The notes: a model not told the origin generated them from the letters alone. A stretch of 32,758 nt of DNA from Ruminococcus sp. (GCA_030533265.1 JAUNJM010000012.1:1-32758), one strand, 5' to 3'; counted from the stretch's first letter, positions 16,824-25,824 are shown. Numbers and translations: made by a program.

Positions 16824-18074
16824 ATGAACTATATCGAAGAACTTGCGACTAACGCAAAAGCTTGCCAAACAGAACTTGCAAACGCATCATCTTCTCAGAA
16901 AAATGACGCTCTGCTTGAAATCGCACATATCCTGAGAAAATGCAAAGAAAAAATCATTGAGCAAAATGCTATTGATCTCGAAAATGCAAGAAACCAAGGT
17001 ATGTCACAGTCAATGCAGGACAGACTTGCACTTGATGAAAAACGAATCGACAATATTGCTAATGCCTGCGAAAAACTTACTATGCTTGATGACCCTGTCG
17101 GTCAGATTGAGAGTGGTTCTGTACGTCCAAACGGCATGAGAATTACAAAAGTCTGTGTACCAATGGGTATTATCGGAATCATCTATGAGGCAAGACCAAA
17201 TGTTACAGTTGATGCTGCGGCTCTTTGCCTTAAAAGTGGTAACGCTGTTATCCTTCGTGGTGGTAAAGAGGCTATAAACTCAAATAAAATCCTCGTTGAC
17301 CTTATGCGACAGGCTGTTGAAACATCAGGCTTCTGCCCTGATATTATCCAACTTGTTGAGGACACAGACAGACAGATCGCTGTTGAAATGATGCAGGCAA
17401 ACGGCTATATTGATGTGCTTATCCCACGAGGTGGAGCAAATCTTATCAAGGCTGTTGTACAGTCAGCAACAGTTCCTGTAATCGAAACAGGTACAGGAAA
17501 TTGTCATGTTTATGTTGACTCAACTGCTGACTTGAAGATGGCAGTTGACATCGTTGATAACGGCAAAACACAACGACCATCAGTATGCAACGCTGTCGAG
17601 AGCTGTCTTGTGCACAAGAATGTTGCTGACGATTTTCTGCCGATGCTGAAAAAACGTCTTGATGAGCATAACGTTGAAATCAGAGGCTGTCCGCTTACGA
17701 AAATGATTCTCGGTGACTGCGTTGTACCTGCTGATGAATATGACTATGCAACTGAGTTCCTTGACTATATCATTTCAATCAAGGTTGTTGACAGCTTGGG
17801 AGAGGCGATTGAGCATATCCGTACATATACAACGGGTCACTCGGAATGTATTGTTACTGAAAGTCTTTTTGCTGCCGAGGAATTCCAAAAGCGTGTTGAC
17901 GCTGCTGCTGTTTATGTGAACTGCTCTACCCGTTTTACAGACGGTGAAGAGTTCGGACTCGGTGCAGAAATCGGTATTTCCACTCAGAAGCTCCACGCAA
18001 GAGGTCCGATGGGACTCAAAAATCTTACTACTGTAAAATATCTGATCAATGGCAACGGACAGATTCGATCATAA
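16824..18074 (+). CDS. proA: Gamma-glutamyl phosphate reductase
   Basis: 416 residues, normal ProA length. NADPH-dependent reduction of gamma-glutamyl phosphate to glutamate semialdehyde, the second step of proline synthesis. Seen: VPMGIIGIIYEARPNVT (112-128), the family signature; LRGGKEA (144-150); IPRGG; the catalytic cysteine C255 in QRPSVCNAVES; and the C-terminal LGAEIGISTQKLHARGPMGL stretch. Transcribed directly after proB. No proC is in the window. No clear terminator follows; the next promoter begins at 18134. Confidence 0.96.
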   Translation: MNYIEELATNAKACQTELANASSSQKNDALLEIAHILRKCKEKIIEQNAIDLENARNQGMSQSMQDRLALDEKRIDNIANACEKLTMLDDPVGQIESGSVRPNGMRITKVCVPMGIIGIIYEARPNVTVDAAALCLKSGNAVILRGGKEAINSNKILVDLMRQAVETSGFCPDIIQLVEDTDRQIAVEMMQANGYIDVLIPRGGANLIKAVVQSATVPVIETGTGNCHVYVDSTADLKMAVDIVDNGKTQRPSVCNAVESCLVHKNVADDFLPMLKKRLDEHNVEIRGCPLTKMILGDCVVPADEYDYATEFLDYIISIKVVDSLGEAIEHIRTYTTGHSECIVTESLFAAEEFQKRVDAAAVYVNCSTRFTDGEEFGLGAEIGISTQKLHARGPMGLKNLTTVKYLINGNGQIRS

Positions 18075-18133
18075 GCCGTCCTGACCGTCTTGTAATATTT
18101 ACAAAATGTACATATATTAAGTTCGTAAAAGCG

Positions 18134-18162
18134 TTGAAAATAGCTTGAAAATAGCTTATAAT
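18134..18162 (+). promoter_or_regulatory. Promoter of the amino-acid ABC transporter operon
   Basis: TTGAAA (18134-18139), 17 bp, TATAAT (18157-18162). An upstream AT-rich stretch with AAATGTACA (18104-18112) resembles the one before the VanY-like gene. Confidence 0.8.
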
Positions 18163-18197
18163 ATTAAACATATTGTTTTATGAAAGGATTGATTTTT

Positions 18198-19070
18198 ATG
18201 AAGAAATTTTTAGCAATCTTACTCGCAGGTATAATGGGAACCACAATGCTTGCATCATGTAATGATTCAGAAGAGGATACTGACAAGGACAACGATTCAT
18301 CACCTGCAACAAAAGTTATAGACATTGACCTGACAGAAGAAGAATATGCTTTTGGTGTTGATAAGGACCAGCCTGAGCTTCTTGAGCAGGTAAACTCATT
18401 TATCGCTGAGATAATGGAAAACGGAAAGTTTGATGAAATATGCAACAAGTATTTCTCTGACGGAACTCCTACTCCAGTAAAATCCGCAACACTTGACGAC
18501 AGCAAGGATCAGCTTGTTGTAGCAACAAATGCAGCTTTTGAACCATTCGAGTATAAAGATGGTGAAAGCTATCTCGGTGTTGATATGGAAATCGCAGCAC
18601 TTTTGGCTGAAAAGCTTGGTAAGGAACTTGTTATCCAGCACATGGACTTTGATGCTGTTTGTCTTTCAGTCGGCCAGCACAAGTGTGACATCGCAATGGC
18701 AGGTCTTACTGTAAGAGAAGACAGAAAAGAACACGTTAATTTCTCAGATTCATACTATAAGGCTTCACAAAGACTTGTTGTAAATGGTAACGATACAACA
18801 TTCGATAAGTGCAAAACTGCTGAAGATGTTGAAAAGATACTTAACGAAAAGGATTCAAGCACAAAGATCGGTGTACAGAATGGTACAACAGGTCAGAAAT
18901 ATGTTCAGGGCGACAAGGAATGGGAATTTGACGGTTTCAAAGCAACCTGCACAGGCTATAAGAACGGCTCTCTTGCAGTTCAGGACATGATCAACGGTAA
19001 CATCGACTATGTTATCATCGACTCTGCTCCTGCTTCATGCATTTCAACAGCAATCAATAAGATAGCATAA
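18198..19070 (+). CDS. Polar amino-acid ABC transporter substrate-binding lipoprotein, apparently circularly permuted
   Basis: 290 residues. ATG at 18198 follows AAAGGA; the ATG at 18180 overlaps that site. Lipoprotein signal with lipobox LASC (C21). Known role: an extracellular SBP_bac_3 protein delivers an amino acid to its permease. Seen: from residue 105 the chain follows the family's normal N-terminus and core (LVVATNAAFEPFEYK, MAGLTVREDRKEHVNFSDSYY, IGVQNGTTGQ) and stops after VIIDSAPASCISTAINKIA, where typical members such as GlnH continue with a final strand and helices. That missing segment (DLTEEEYAFGV...LLEQVN...ENGKFDEICNKYF) lies instead at residues 40-87. The ligand-contacting Arg of REDRK and Asp of IIDSAP are retained. 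Inference: functional, circularly permuted binding protein. The amino-acid specificity is unknown. Confidence 0.9.
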   Translation: MKKFLAILLAGIMGTTMLASCNDSEEDTDKDNDSSPATKVIDIDLTEEEYAFGVDKDQPELLEQVNSFIAEIMENGKFDEICNKYFSDGTPTPVKSATLDDSKDQLVVATNAAFEPFEYKDGESYLGVDMEIAALLAEKLGKELVIQHMDFDAVCLSVGQHKCDIAMAGLTVREDRKEHVNFSDSYYKASQRLVVNGNDTTFDKCKTAEDVEKILNEKDSSTKIGVQNGTTGQKYVQGDKEWEFDGFKATCTGYKNGSLAVQDMINGNIDYVIIDSAPASCISTAINKIA

Positions 19071-19081
19071 CAAATAAAAAC

Positions 19082-19121
19082 AATACAATCCCCCATCTGA
19101 ATCGGTGGGGCATTGTATTTT
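19082..19121 (+). terminator. Hairpin between binding-protein and permease genes (attenuating terminator)
   Basis: A 16-base arm (19082-19097) pairs with 19104-19119 through G-T pairs and one or two imperfections, with a 6-base loop and a short T tail. Probably a partial terminator or 3' stabiliser giving more binding protein than permease, common in ABC operons; that effect is inference. Confidence 0.6.
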
Positions 19122-19135
19122 AAAGGAAAGATTTT

Positions 19136-19846
19136 ATGGGTAATTTTGATAAGAAAATTGATGCATTCTCTAAAGCTTTCTTTGATGGAAACGGCTATAA
19201 AACCGTTATCGAAGGCTTGCAGAACACCATTTTTATTGCTGTTCTGGGACTGTTTATAGGAATAATTATCGGAACTCTCATCGCAACAGTGCGAGTTCTG
19301 CCAAAGTATAAAACATTGCCTAAAGCACTTAACGCTGTTTGCAGTGTTTACGTCGGATTTTTCAGAGGAACACCAATGGTAGTTCAGCTTCTTGTGTTCT
19401 ATTATGTACTTATGCCACTTATCGGCTTGAAAATGCCGTCAGTTACCGTTGCAACATGGGTGTTTGGTTTGAACAGTGGTGCATACATATCCGAAATAAT
19501 GCGTGGAGGCATCATGTCGGTTGACATCGGACAGATGGAAGGCGGACGTTCAGTCGGACTCAGCTATTCGACAACTATGATGAAAATTATTATACCACAA
19601 GCTGTAAAGAATATTCTTCCTTCATTGGGTAATGAGTTTATCGCTCTTATAAAGGAAACATCTGTTGTAAGCTTTATCGGTGCAACAGACCTATATGTAG
19701 CGTTCAACAATATTGGAACCAATAGCTATGAGTTCATGGTACCGTATCTCGTAATGGCTATTATCTATATCATACTCGTACTGCTCATCACACTGCTTAT
19801 CAAATTAATGGAAAGGAGTCTGAGGAAAAGTGATAGAAGTCGTTAA
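19136..19846 (+). CDS. Polar amino-acid ABC transporter permease
   Basis: 236 residues of the HisM/GlnP permease family. Seen: an N-terminal [20 protein letters not shown] segment entering the first membrane helix, [33 protein letters not shown], and the cytosolic EAA loop [15 protein letters not shown] followed by [18 protein letters not shown], which contacts the ATPase. About five membrane helices. It normally works as a homodimer or with a paralogue; only one permease gene is present, so a homodimer is inferred. The ATPase gene begins 17 bases before its stop, so they are translationally coupled. AAGG-type ribosome binding site just after the attenuating hairpin. Confidence 0.93.
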   Translation: MGNFDKKIDAFSKAFFDGNGYKTVIEGLQNTIFIAVLGLFIGIIIGTLIATVRVLPKYKTLPKALNAVCSVYVGFFRGTPMVVQLLVFYYVLMPLIGLKMPSVTVATWVFGLNSGAYISEIMRGGIMSVDIGQMEGGRSVGLSYSTTMMKIIIPQAVKNILPSLGNEFIALIKETSVVSFIGATDLYVAFNNIGTNSYEFMVPYLVMAIIYIILVLLITLLIKLMERSLRKSDRSR

Positions 19847-20624
19847 TCTTAACAAAAGCTTTGGCTCACTCCATGTTCTAAACAATATAAATACAACTAT
19901 CAAAAAGGGTGAAAAGGTAGTTGTTATAGGACCATCAGGCTCAGGTAAATCTACATTCCTCAGATGTCTTAACTGCATGGAGGACCCGACATCAGGAAGT
20001 ATTATTTTCAACGGTGTTGACATTACTGATATGCGCGTCAATATAAATATCCACCGTCAGAAAATGGGCATGGTGTTCCAGCATTTCAACTTGTTCAACA
20101 ACAAAACTGTAATACAGAATATCATGCTTGCACCTGTTCTTATCGAAAAGAAAAAAAGACGCAAGCTGAAAATTGCAAAGCTCTTAGGTAAAAAACCACA
20201 GGAAGATATAAAGTCTGTAAAACAGATCAAGCAGGACGCAAAAGAACAGGCAATAGCACTTCTGAAAAGGATTGGTCTTGAAGATAAAGCCGATGTTTAC
20301 CCATCAGCTCTTTCAGGTGGACAGAAACAGCGTGTTGCTATCGTGCGTTCACTTGCAATGAACCCTGACGTTATCCTTTTTGATGAACCTACATCAGCTC
20401 TTGACCCTGAAATGGTCGGAGAGGTTCTCAACCTCATGAAAGAACTTGCCAACGACGGTATGACAATGGTAGTTGTCACTCACGAAATGGGCTTTGCACG
20501 AGAGGTTGCATCACGAGTTATCTTCATGGACGGTGGATCTATTACAGAAGAAGCTGATCCCGAAGAATTTTTCACCAATCCGAAAAGTCCAAGACTAAAA
20601 GAATTTCTCTCAAAGGTACTGTAA
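19830..20624 (+). CDS. Polar amino-acid ABC transporter ATP-binding protein
   Basis: 264 residues from a GTG start at 19830; GAAAGGAG at 19811-19818 is 11 bases upstream. GlnQ/HisP family. Seen: Walker A GPSGSGKS (34-41), Q-loop MVFQHFNLF (81-89), signature LSGGQKQR (161-168), Walker B VILFDEP (181-187) and H-loop H218. Compared with the usual ~240 residues it carries an insertion of about 25-30 residues, very Lys/Arg-rich, at roughly 106-139 in the helical subdomain. Energises the upstream binding protein and permease. The GNAT gene starts 2 bases after its stop. Confidence 0.94.
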   Translation: MIEVVNLNKSFGSLHVLNNINTTIKKGEKVVVIGPSGSGKSTFLRCLNCMEDPTSGSIIFNGVDITDMRVNINIHRQKMGMVFQHFNLFNNKTVIQNIMLAPVLIEKKKRRKLKIAKLLGKKPQEDIKSVKQIKQDAKEQAIALLKRIGLEDKADVYPSALSGGQKQRVAIVRSLAMNPDVILFDEPTSALDPEMVGEVLNLMKELANDGMTMVVVTHEMGFAREVASRVIFMDGGSITEEADPEEFFTNPKSPRLKEFLSKVL

Positions 20625-20626
20625 CT

Positions 20627-21049
20627 ATGAGCTTTGATGTAAAAATTGCAAAAGGTCTTGAAAATCTCCCAAAAGCATCTGACGTCCGAAGAAAAGTTTT
20701 TATTGAGGAACAAGGCTTTGTAAACGAGTTTGATGATATTGATGCAAGAGCAATCCACGTTCTCATCTCAGATGGTGAAAAGCCTGTTGCTACGGGGCGA
20801 CTTTTCGAGGACGATGACGGTTGGCACATCGGCAGAATTGCTGTGCTTTCTGAGTACAGAGGTAACAGACTTGGTGAGAAAGTAATGCTTGTGCTACATA
20901 ACTATGCAAAGCAAAACAACATAAAAGAGATAACTCTCTCAGCACAGGTTCAGGCATCAGGCTTTTATGATAAGCTTGGATATATAAATCTTGCTGACCT
21001 GCATATGGACGAGAATTGTCCTCATGTGACTATGAAAAAAATACTGTAA
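20627..21049 (+). CDS. GNAT family acetyltransferase (YjcF/ElaA-like)
   Basis: 140 residues. Seen: an N-terminal VRRKVFIEEQGFVNEFDDID segment (21-40), typical of YjcF-like members; the acetyl-CoA-binding motif A as IGRIAVLSEYRGNRLGEKVM; and SGFYDKLGY near the C-terminus. Transfers an acetyl group from acetyl-CoA to an unknown amine. It follows the ABC ATPase with a 2-base gap and shares its terminator, so it is probably co-expressed with the transporter and might act on the imported compound or a derivative; that link is only contextual. Confidence 0.85.
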   Translation: MSFDVKIAKGLENLPKASDVRRKVFIEEQGFVNEFDDIDARAIHVLISDGEKPVATGRLFEDDDGWHIGRIAVLSEYRGNRLGEKVMLVLHNYAKQNNIKEITLSAQVQASGFYDKLGYINLADLHMDENCPHVTMKKIL

Positions 21050-21052
21050 AAC

Positions 21053-21083
21053 AAAAAGCACCTTTTTTAAAAGGTGCTTTTTT
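21053..21083. terminator. Bidirectional terminator between the GNAT gene and mfd
   Basis: AAAAAGCACCTTTT pairs with AAAAGGTGCTTTTT around a 2-base TT gap (effectively a small loop after terminal fraying). A and T tracts on both sides serve both strands; the mfd stop codon lies inside the hairpin. Confidence 0.85.
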
Positions 21084-24000
21084 CTGTCATAATCCTGATA
21101 ACCTCGGTCATGAGGTCGGATGCTTTTTGTTTTTTGTCAAGTGTGACCTTGAAATGAGGCTTAGCATCATCAACAAATCTGACACGGTTTTTATACTTAG
21201 CAGATAAAACCTGAATCTGACTTATCTCAGGCTGTTTTATATAGAACACAAGTGACTGTCCACGCTGAGTAACCTCTGTGATTCCCAGTTTCGATGCCAT
21301 GTTTCTTGTAAGTGCTACATTAATAAGCCCCATAACAGCCTTTGGAGGGTCACCGTAACGGTCAATAAGCTCATCAATCACATCACTGCTGTCCTCCTCC
21401 GATACAATCGAAGCAATCTTGCGATAAGCCTCAATTCTCTGAGCAAGGTTTTCAATGTAATCCTCAGGAATAAATGCATCTATGGCAATATCAACAAGAC
21501 AATCCTCAGGAGAGTGTGGCAAAGCCTCGCCCTTCTGTTCAGCAATAGCCTCATTGAGCAATCGCAGGTACATATCATATCCTACAGCCTCCATGTGACC
21601 ATGCTGTTTCCCGCTAAGAATAGAGCCTGCACCTCTTATCTCAAGGTCACGCAAAGCAATTCTGAAGCCTGAGCCGAACTGTGTGAATTCCTTGATAGCA
21701 TTGAGTCGTTTTGAGGCAATTTCCGTAAGCACCTTTCCACGTCGGAAAGTGAAATATGCAAACGCACGCCTGTTTGAACGTCCGACACGACCTCTGAGCT
21801 GATAGAGCTGTGATAGTCCAAGTTTGTCAGCGTCCTCGATTATAAGCGTGTTCACGTTCGGTACATCTACTCCCGTTTCGATAAGCGTTGTGCAAACAAG
21901 CACGTCAATCTCATGGTCAATAAGCTGTCTCCATATCTCCGAAAGCTCACTCTCGGACGTCTGACCATGAGCAATACCTATCCTTGCCTCAGGCAGAAGC
22001 TTTTGTAGCTTTGATGCTTTGTGTACGATAGTTTCAATGCGATTGTGAATATAGTAAACCTGTCCTCCACGTCTTAGCTCTTTTGAAATTGCCTGTGCAA
22101 CAACGCCGTCGTTATGCTCCATAACATAAGTCTGTACAGGGTGTCTGTCCTGTGGAGGTTGTTCGATTACCGACATATCCCTGATACCACTCATTGCCAT
22201 GTTAAGCGTTCTCGGAATTGGTGTAGCCGAAAGAGTCAACACATCAACCCCTTTGAACGCCTGCTTGAACTTCTCTTTGTGAGCAACACCGAAACGCTGT
22301 TCCTCATCAATAATAACAAGTCCCAGATCCTTGAACTCCACGTCTTTCTGCACAAGTCGGTGCGTACCAATTATCAGGTCAACATTTCCACGTTTCAGTT
22401 CTTTTATTATCTTTGTCTGTTCTCCCGGTTTTCTGAAACGTGAAAGCAACTCCACTTTTATCGGGAAATGCTCAAAACGCTTGATAGCCGTCTGATAATG
22501 CTGCCATGCAAGAACAGTTGTAGGAACGAGAATTGCTACCTGCTTTGAGTCGAGCATACACTTGAATGCAGCCCTTAGTGCAACTTCCGTTTTACCGAAT
22601 CCCACATCACCACAAAGCAGTCTGTCCATCGGGACAGGCTTTTGCATATCCTCTTTTATCTCAGCGATACTTCTGAGCTGGTCATCCGTTTCCTGATAAT
22701 CAAAACGCTCCTCAAAATCACTCTGCCAATCATTATCAGGGGAAAAGGCAAAGCCCTCTGCCATTTGTCGCTGTGCATAAAGCTTTGTAAGCTCGTCAGC
22801 CATATCCTTTACGGCAGCCTTTACCCTGGAACGAGTCCTGTGCCAATCCATAGAATTAAGCTTGTTGAGCTTGACTCCACTATCATCTCTCGGACCAATA
22901 TATCTCGATACAAGATCAAGCTGTGTTACAGGCACATACAAAACGTCCGTACCTGCGTATTTTATAGTGATATAATCCTTTGTTACTCCATTGGTTTCAA
23001 GATTCCTGATGCCTACAAATTTTCCGATACCGTACATAGAATGAACAACAAGATCTCCTGCAGTAATATCCGAAAGGCTCTTGATTTCTTCACCCTTTTT
23101 ATGCTTTCTGACAGCTTTCTTACGGACATTCATAGCCTTGATCTGTGTTATCACAGCACATTTTATGGCAGGATAGTCAAAGCCTCCTGATAAACTTCCC
23201 GATCTTACATATACGATTCTCGGAAGGATCTGTGCATCAGCTTTCAGTTCAAGTGCAGGTATACCCTTTTCTCTCAGGTCAGATACAATAATCGGTACCG
23301 TTTTCTCTGAGCCTGCAAGCACTAATGTGCAGTAATCATTCTCACAAAGGCTCTGCAGTTCCTCAACAAGATGTGAAATATCTCCACCCCATACTCCGAC
23401 CTGACGACAATCAGTATTTATAAGCTTTCTGAACTTTATCTCACCGTTCCCACGCATGAAAGTATCAAGAAAAACGGTCGACAGTTCAAGAGCTTTGACA
23501 GTCATTTCAGGAAAATCAATATAGCACTTATCAAGACGCTTGAAAAGAATACCGTCCTCATAAAGCAGCTTTATATCCTCAGAAAGCTGTGTCGTAACAG
23601 TCTTCGCTTTCTCAAGACAATTCTGATACTCAGAAATAATGCATATACCTTCCTTGAAATAGTCAAAAACTGTGCTCACTTCATCATAAGCAAGCTTATA
23701 GTATTTATCAAGATTAGTAAGCGTAATGCCACTTTCTATAAGCTCCAGATCCCTTGAAATATGTGTTCTGATCTTGTCAATATTCTTTCCTCGCACCGAT
23801 TTTAACAGTGCCTGCAATTTGTCTTTGAAAATTTCATCTGACGGGAAGATTATTTCAAGTGCAGGATATATCTCTATCACGTTAATAGAATCCGTTCTAC
23901 GCTGAGATTCGGTGTCAAAGTATGACACCATGTCAACCTCATCACCCCAAAGTTCAATTCTCACAGGTCTTTTGTCCTGAACAGGGAAAATATCAACAAT

Positions 24001-24531
24001 AGATCCTCTTATTGCAAACTGTGCCTGTCCCTCAACTATGTCGGTTCTGGTGTAACCTGAAGCAACGAGCTTTTCGGAAAGAAGATGCGTATTTATCTCA
24101 CTACCCGTCTTTATGCTAAAAGAATACTCCGTAAGAGTTTCTTTTGGCACAGTTCCCTGCATACAGGCCTCAACAGATGCAACGCAAACACGGCACTTTC
24201 CTGTCATAACAGCAGAAAGTGCCTCGATTCTTTTATGCTCATACTCCCTTGACATTCCCTCAAGATATACAAAATTATAATCCTTTGCAGGCAAGTGACA
24301 AGCAATCTCCTGCCCTGCCATCTCGTTCATGTCATTCACAAGTCTTAGTCCTGATGCTTCATCGTCGCATACCAACAGCACAGGCTTATACTCCGAAAGT
24401 TCCAGAGCTACATGAGCCTTGTGAATGTTTGATACTCCCGTTACCTCACAAGGCGTCAAGCCTTTTTCAACTGCACCGATAAGCTCCTTATAGAACGGTA
24501 GCTCACGGCACATCTGACTGAAAATAGTCAT
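21067..24531 (-). CDS. mfd: Transcription-repair coupling factor
   Basis: 1154 residues, full length for the family. It removes stalled RNA polymerase at DNA damage and recruits UvrA. Seen: the UvrB-homology region in the N-terminal third, the RNA-polymerase interaction domain (DLVVHSMYGIGKFVGI, KYAGTDVLYVPVTQLDLVSRY), Walker A GDVGFGKTE (641-649), DEEQRFG (742-748), SATPIPRTL, and a C-terminal TRCF domain. GGAG precedes the ATG at 24531. It follows pth with a 15-base gap on the same strand, the usual Firmicutes pth-mfd order, and probably shares the promoter at 25214-25242. Confidence 0.97.
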   Translation of the reverse strand: MTIFSQMCRELPFYKELIGAVEKGLTPCEVTGVSNIHKAHVALELSEYKPVLLVCDDEASGLRLVNDMNEMAGQEIACHLPAKDYNFVYLEGMSREYEHKRIEALSAVMTGKCRVCVASVEACMQGTVPKETLTEYSFSIKTGSEINTHLLSEKLVASGYTRTDIVEGQAQFAIRGSIVDIFPVQDKRPVRIELWGDEVDMVSYFDTESQRRTDSINVIEIYPALEIIFPSDEIFKDKLQALLKSVRGKNIDKIRTHISRDLELIESGITLTNLDKYYKLAYDEVSTVFDYFKEGICIISEYQNCLEKAKTVTTQLSEDIKLLYEDGILFKRLDKCYIDFPEMTVKALELSTVFLDTFMRGNGEIKFRKLINTDCRQVGVWGGDISHLVEELQSLCENDYCTLVLAGSEKTVPIIVSDLREKGIPALELKADAQILPRIVYVRSGSLSGGFDYPAIKCAVITQIKAMNVRKKAVRKHKKGEEIKSLSDITAGDLVVHSMYGIGKFVGIRNLETNGVTKDYITIKYAGTDVLYVPVTQLDLVSRYIGPRDDSGVKLNKLNSMDWHRTRSRVKAAVKDMADELTKLYAQRQMAEGFAFSPDNDWQSDFEERFDYQETDDQLRSIAEIKEDMQKPVPMDRLLCGDVGFGKTEVALRAAFKCMLDSKQVAILVPTTVLAWQHYQTAIKRFEHFPIKVELLSRFRKPGEQTKIIKELKRGNVDLIIGTHRLVQKDVEFKDLGLVIIDEEQRFGVAHKEKFKQAFKGVDVLTLSATPIPRTLNMAMSGIRDMSVIEQPPQDRHPVQTYVMEHNDGVVAQAISKELRRGGQVYYIHNRIETIVHKASKLQKLLPEARIGIAHGQTSESELSEIWRQLIDHEIDVLVCTTLIETGVDVPNVNTLIIEDADKLGLSQLYQLRGRVGRSNRRAFAYFTFRRGKVLTEIASKRLNAIKEFTQFGSGFRIALRDLEIRGAGSILSGKQHGHMEAVGYDMYLRLLNEAIAEQKGEALPHSPEDCLVDIAIDAFIPEDYIENLAQRIEAYRKIASIVSEEDSSDVIDELIDRYGDPPKAVMGLINVALTRNMASKLGITEVTQRGQSLVFYIKQPEISQIQVLSAKYKNRVRFVDDAKPHFKVTLDKKQKASDLMTEVIRIMTEKSTF

Positions 24532-24546
24532 ATAATCTCCAATCTT

Positions 24547-25167
24547 TTAATTAAACTTATTCATTGCCTCGCTTATTTTTCCTGAAACGATAAGTTCTGT
24601 TGCCTCGCAGGCTTCAAGACAAACCTTATCTATCTTTCTCTGATCCTCGTCAGAAAATTTGCCCAGCACCCAATCAGCAAGGTTATAATCAGGGTGAGGC
24701 TTTTTGCCTACACCAATCTTTATCCGTGGAAAATCTTCACCGTCACAAAGTGCTATAATGCTTTTAAGTCCGTTATGTCCTCCTGCTGAGCCTTTTCTGC
24801 GTATTCTCATCTGTGACGGCTCAAGCGAAATATCATCAAACAATACAAGCACGTTTTCAAGTGGTATCTTGTAAAACTTCATGGCAAGTGCAATAGCCTC
24901 TCCACTGTTATTCATATAAGTTTCAGGCTTCATGACAAGACATCTCCTGCCACCGATAACTGCCTCTCCGACAAGAGCCTTGAACTTGTGTGTCTTTACC
25001 GAAAATCCGTATTTTTTCTCCATTGCCGACACTGCCATAAATCCTGCATTGTGACGAGAGTTTTCATACTGTATCCCAGGATTGCCAAGTCCTACAATAA
25101 TATATTCTATCTTACCTGCCTGCTCCTTTTCAGCTGACAGCCTGTTGAACACATCCCATATACTCAT
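24547..25167 (-). CDS. pth: Peptidyl-tRNA hydrolase
   Basis: 206 residues. It releases tRNA from peptidyl-tRNA dropped off by ribosomes. Seen: GLGNPGIQYENSRHNAGF with catalytic H39, KPETYMNNSG (80-89), the catalytic Asp in LFDDISLEP (D111/D112) and GSAGGHNGLKS with N132. Relative to E. coli Pth (catalytic H20) the N-terminus is about 19 residues longer (SIWDVFNRLSAEKEQAGK); these residues follow the only well-placed ATG, preceded by AGGGG. First gene of the pth-mfd operon. Confidence 0.95.
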   Translation of the reverse strand: MSIWDVFNRLSAEKEQAGKIEYIIVGLGNPGIQYENSRHNAGFMAVSAMEKKYGFSVKTHKFKALVGEAVIGGRRCLVMKPETYMNNSGEAIALAMKFYKIPLENVLVLFDDISLEPSQMRIRRKGSAGGHNGLKSIIALCDGEDFPRIKIGVGKKPHPDYNLADWVLGKFSDEDQRKIDKVCLEACEATELIVSGKISEAMNKFN

Positions 25168-25213
25168 ATTTTTTACCCCTATACATACTTATTCATTCGA
25201 TTTTCATAAATGC

Positions 25214-25242
25214 ATTATACCATGAGCAACCACATTTTTCAA
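25214..25242 (-). promoter_or_regulatory. Promoter of pth-mfd
   Basis: Minus strand: TTGAAA (25237-25242), 17 bp, TATAAT (25214-25219) preceded by TGG. It lies back to back with the tRNA-Leu promoter, their -35 boxes about 20 bp apart. Confidence 0.8.
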
Positions 25243-25262
25243 TAGTTTGATTTCTTTTTTTG

Positions 25263-25291
25263 TTGACAAACCTGATTGATTAGTGTATAAT
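25263..25291 (+). promoter_or_regulatory. Consensus promoter of tRNA-Leu
   Basis: TTGACA (25263-25268), 17 bp, TATAAT (25286-25291): a perfect sigma-A consensus, fitting a stable-RNA gene. Confidence 0.9.
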
Positions 25292-25306
25292 AATATTTGT
25301 TGTATC

Positions 25307-25393
25307 GCCGCTGTGGTGGAATAGGCAGACACAAGGGACTTAAAATCCCTCGGAGTAACATCCGTACCGGTTCAAGTCCGGTTAGCGGCACCA
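25307..25393 (+). tRNA. tRNA-Leu (anticodon UAA)
   Basis: An 87-base class II tRNA with encoded CCA. The acceptor stem GCCGCTG pairs with TAGCGGC (final pair G-T), discriminator A, then CCA at 25391-25393. The anticodon arm GGGA-CTTAAAA-TCCC gives anticodon TAA, reading UUA and probably UUG leucine codons. A long variable arm (CGGAGTAACATCCG region) and a GGTTCAAGTCC T-arm are present. Leu identity is supported by the long variable arm, A73 and the anticodon. No duplicated 3' end was found elsewhere in the window. Confidence 0.97.
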
Positions 25394-25437
25394 AATAAAG
25401 CAAAAAGCACCTAAGGAGTTTTTTGCTTTATTTTTTT
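25393..25437 (+). terminator. Terminator of tRNA-Leu
   Basis: AAATAAAGCAAAAA (25393-25406) pairs with TTTTTTGCTTTATTT (25419-25433) and is followed by more Ts. It begins directly at the tRNA CCA end. Confidence 0.85.
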
Positions 25438-25795
25438 GTTGGTTATCACTTGGCTCTAATCAATTTTGCTGACTATGAAATTCGGCTTTAGCCAAATTTA
25501 TGTGCCGACAAACATGCCTTTCCTTTTTTACTCTCTTTGAGGCGGCACTTCCGGTATAGCTGCACTAAATAAAAAGCCTGACAATACCGATTTACGAAAC
25601 AGGTATTCATATAATTTTTCATTGGCTATGTATGATAGTAAAACCGATAAGTTATATTACTATAAGCTTGATACTTAAAGAATATAGGTATAAAACAAGA
25701 AAATGAGGTTATCATAATAATGCAAAATTATTTACAATATTTTTATCTATAGGAAGTAAGGTTTCAGAAAAAATAACAATAATTATGAAAAGGAC
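25438..25795. other. Gene-free stretch between tRNA-Leu and gap
   Basis: No convincing reading frame on either strand. It contains a near-perfect palindrome, AAATTCGGCT/AGCCAAATTT (25478-25499, one mismatch), and a very AT-rich second half. Possible -35/-10-like hexamers near 25670-25695 are badly spaced. No riboswitch that I can recognise. Confidence 0.5.
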
Positions 25796-25824
25796 TTGCA
25801 AAATAAAGATAAATGTTGTATAAT
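25796..25824 (+). promoter_or_regulatory. Promoter of gap
   Basis: TTGCAA (25796-25801), 17 bp, TATAAT (25819-25824), with a short leader and a strong TAGGAGG ribosome binding site at 25841-25847. Confidence 0.85.

Noticed and set aside
25370-25393. tRNA-Leu 3' end as an integration site for a mobile element
   Set aside because: I saw no direct repeat of the tRNA end, integrase gene or phage gene elsewhere in the window.
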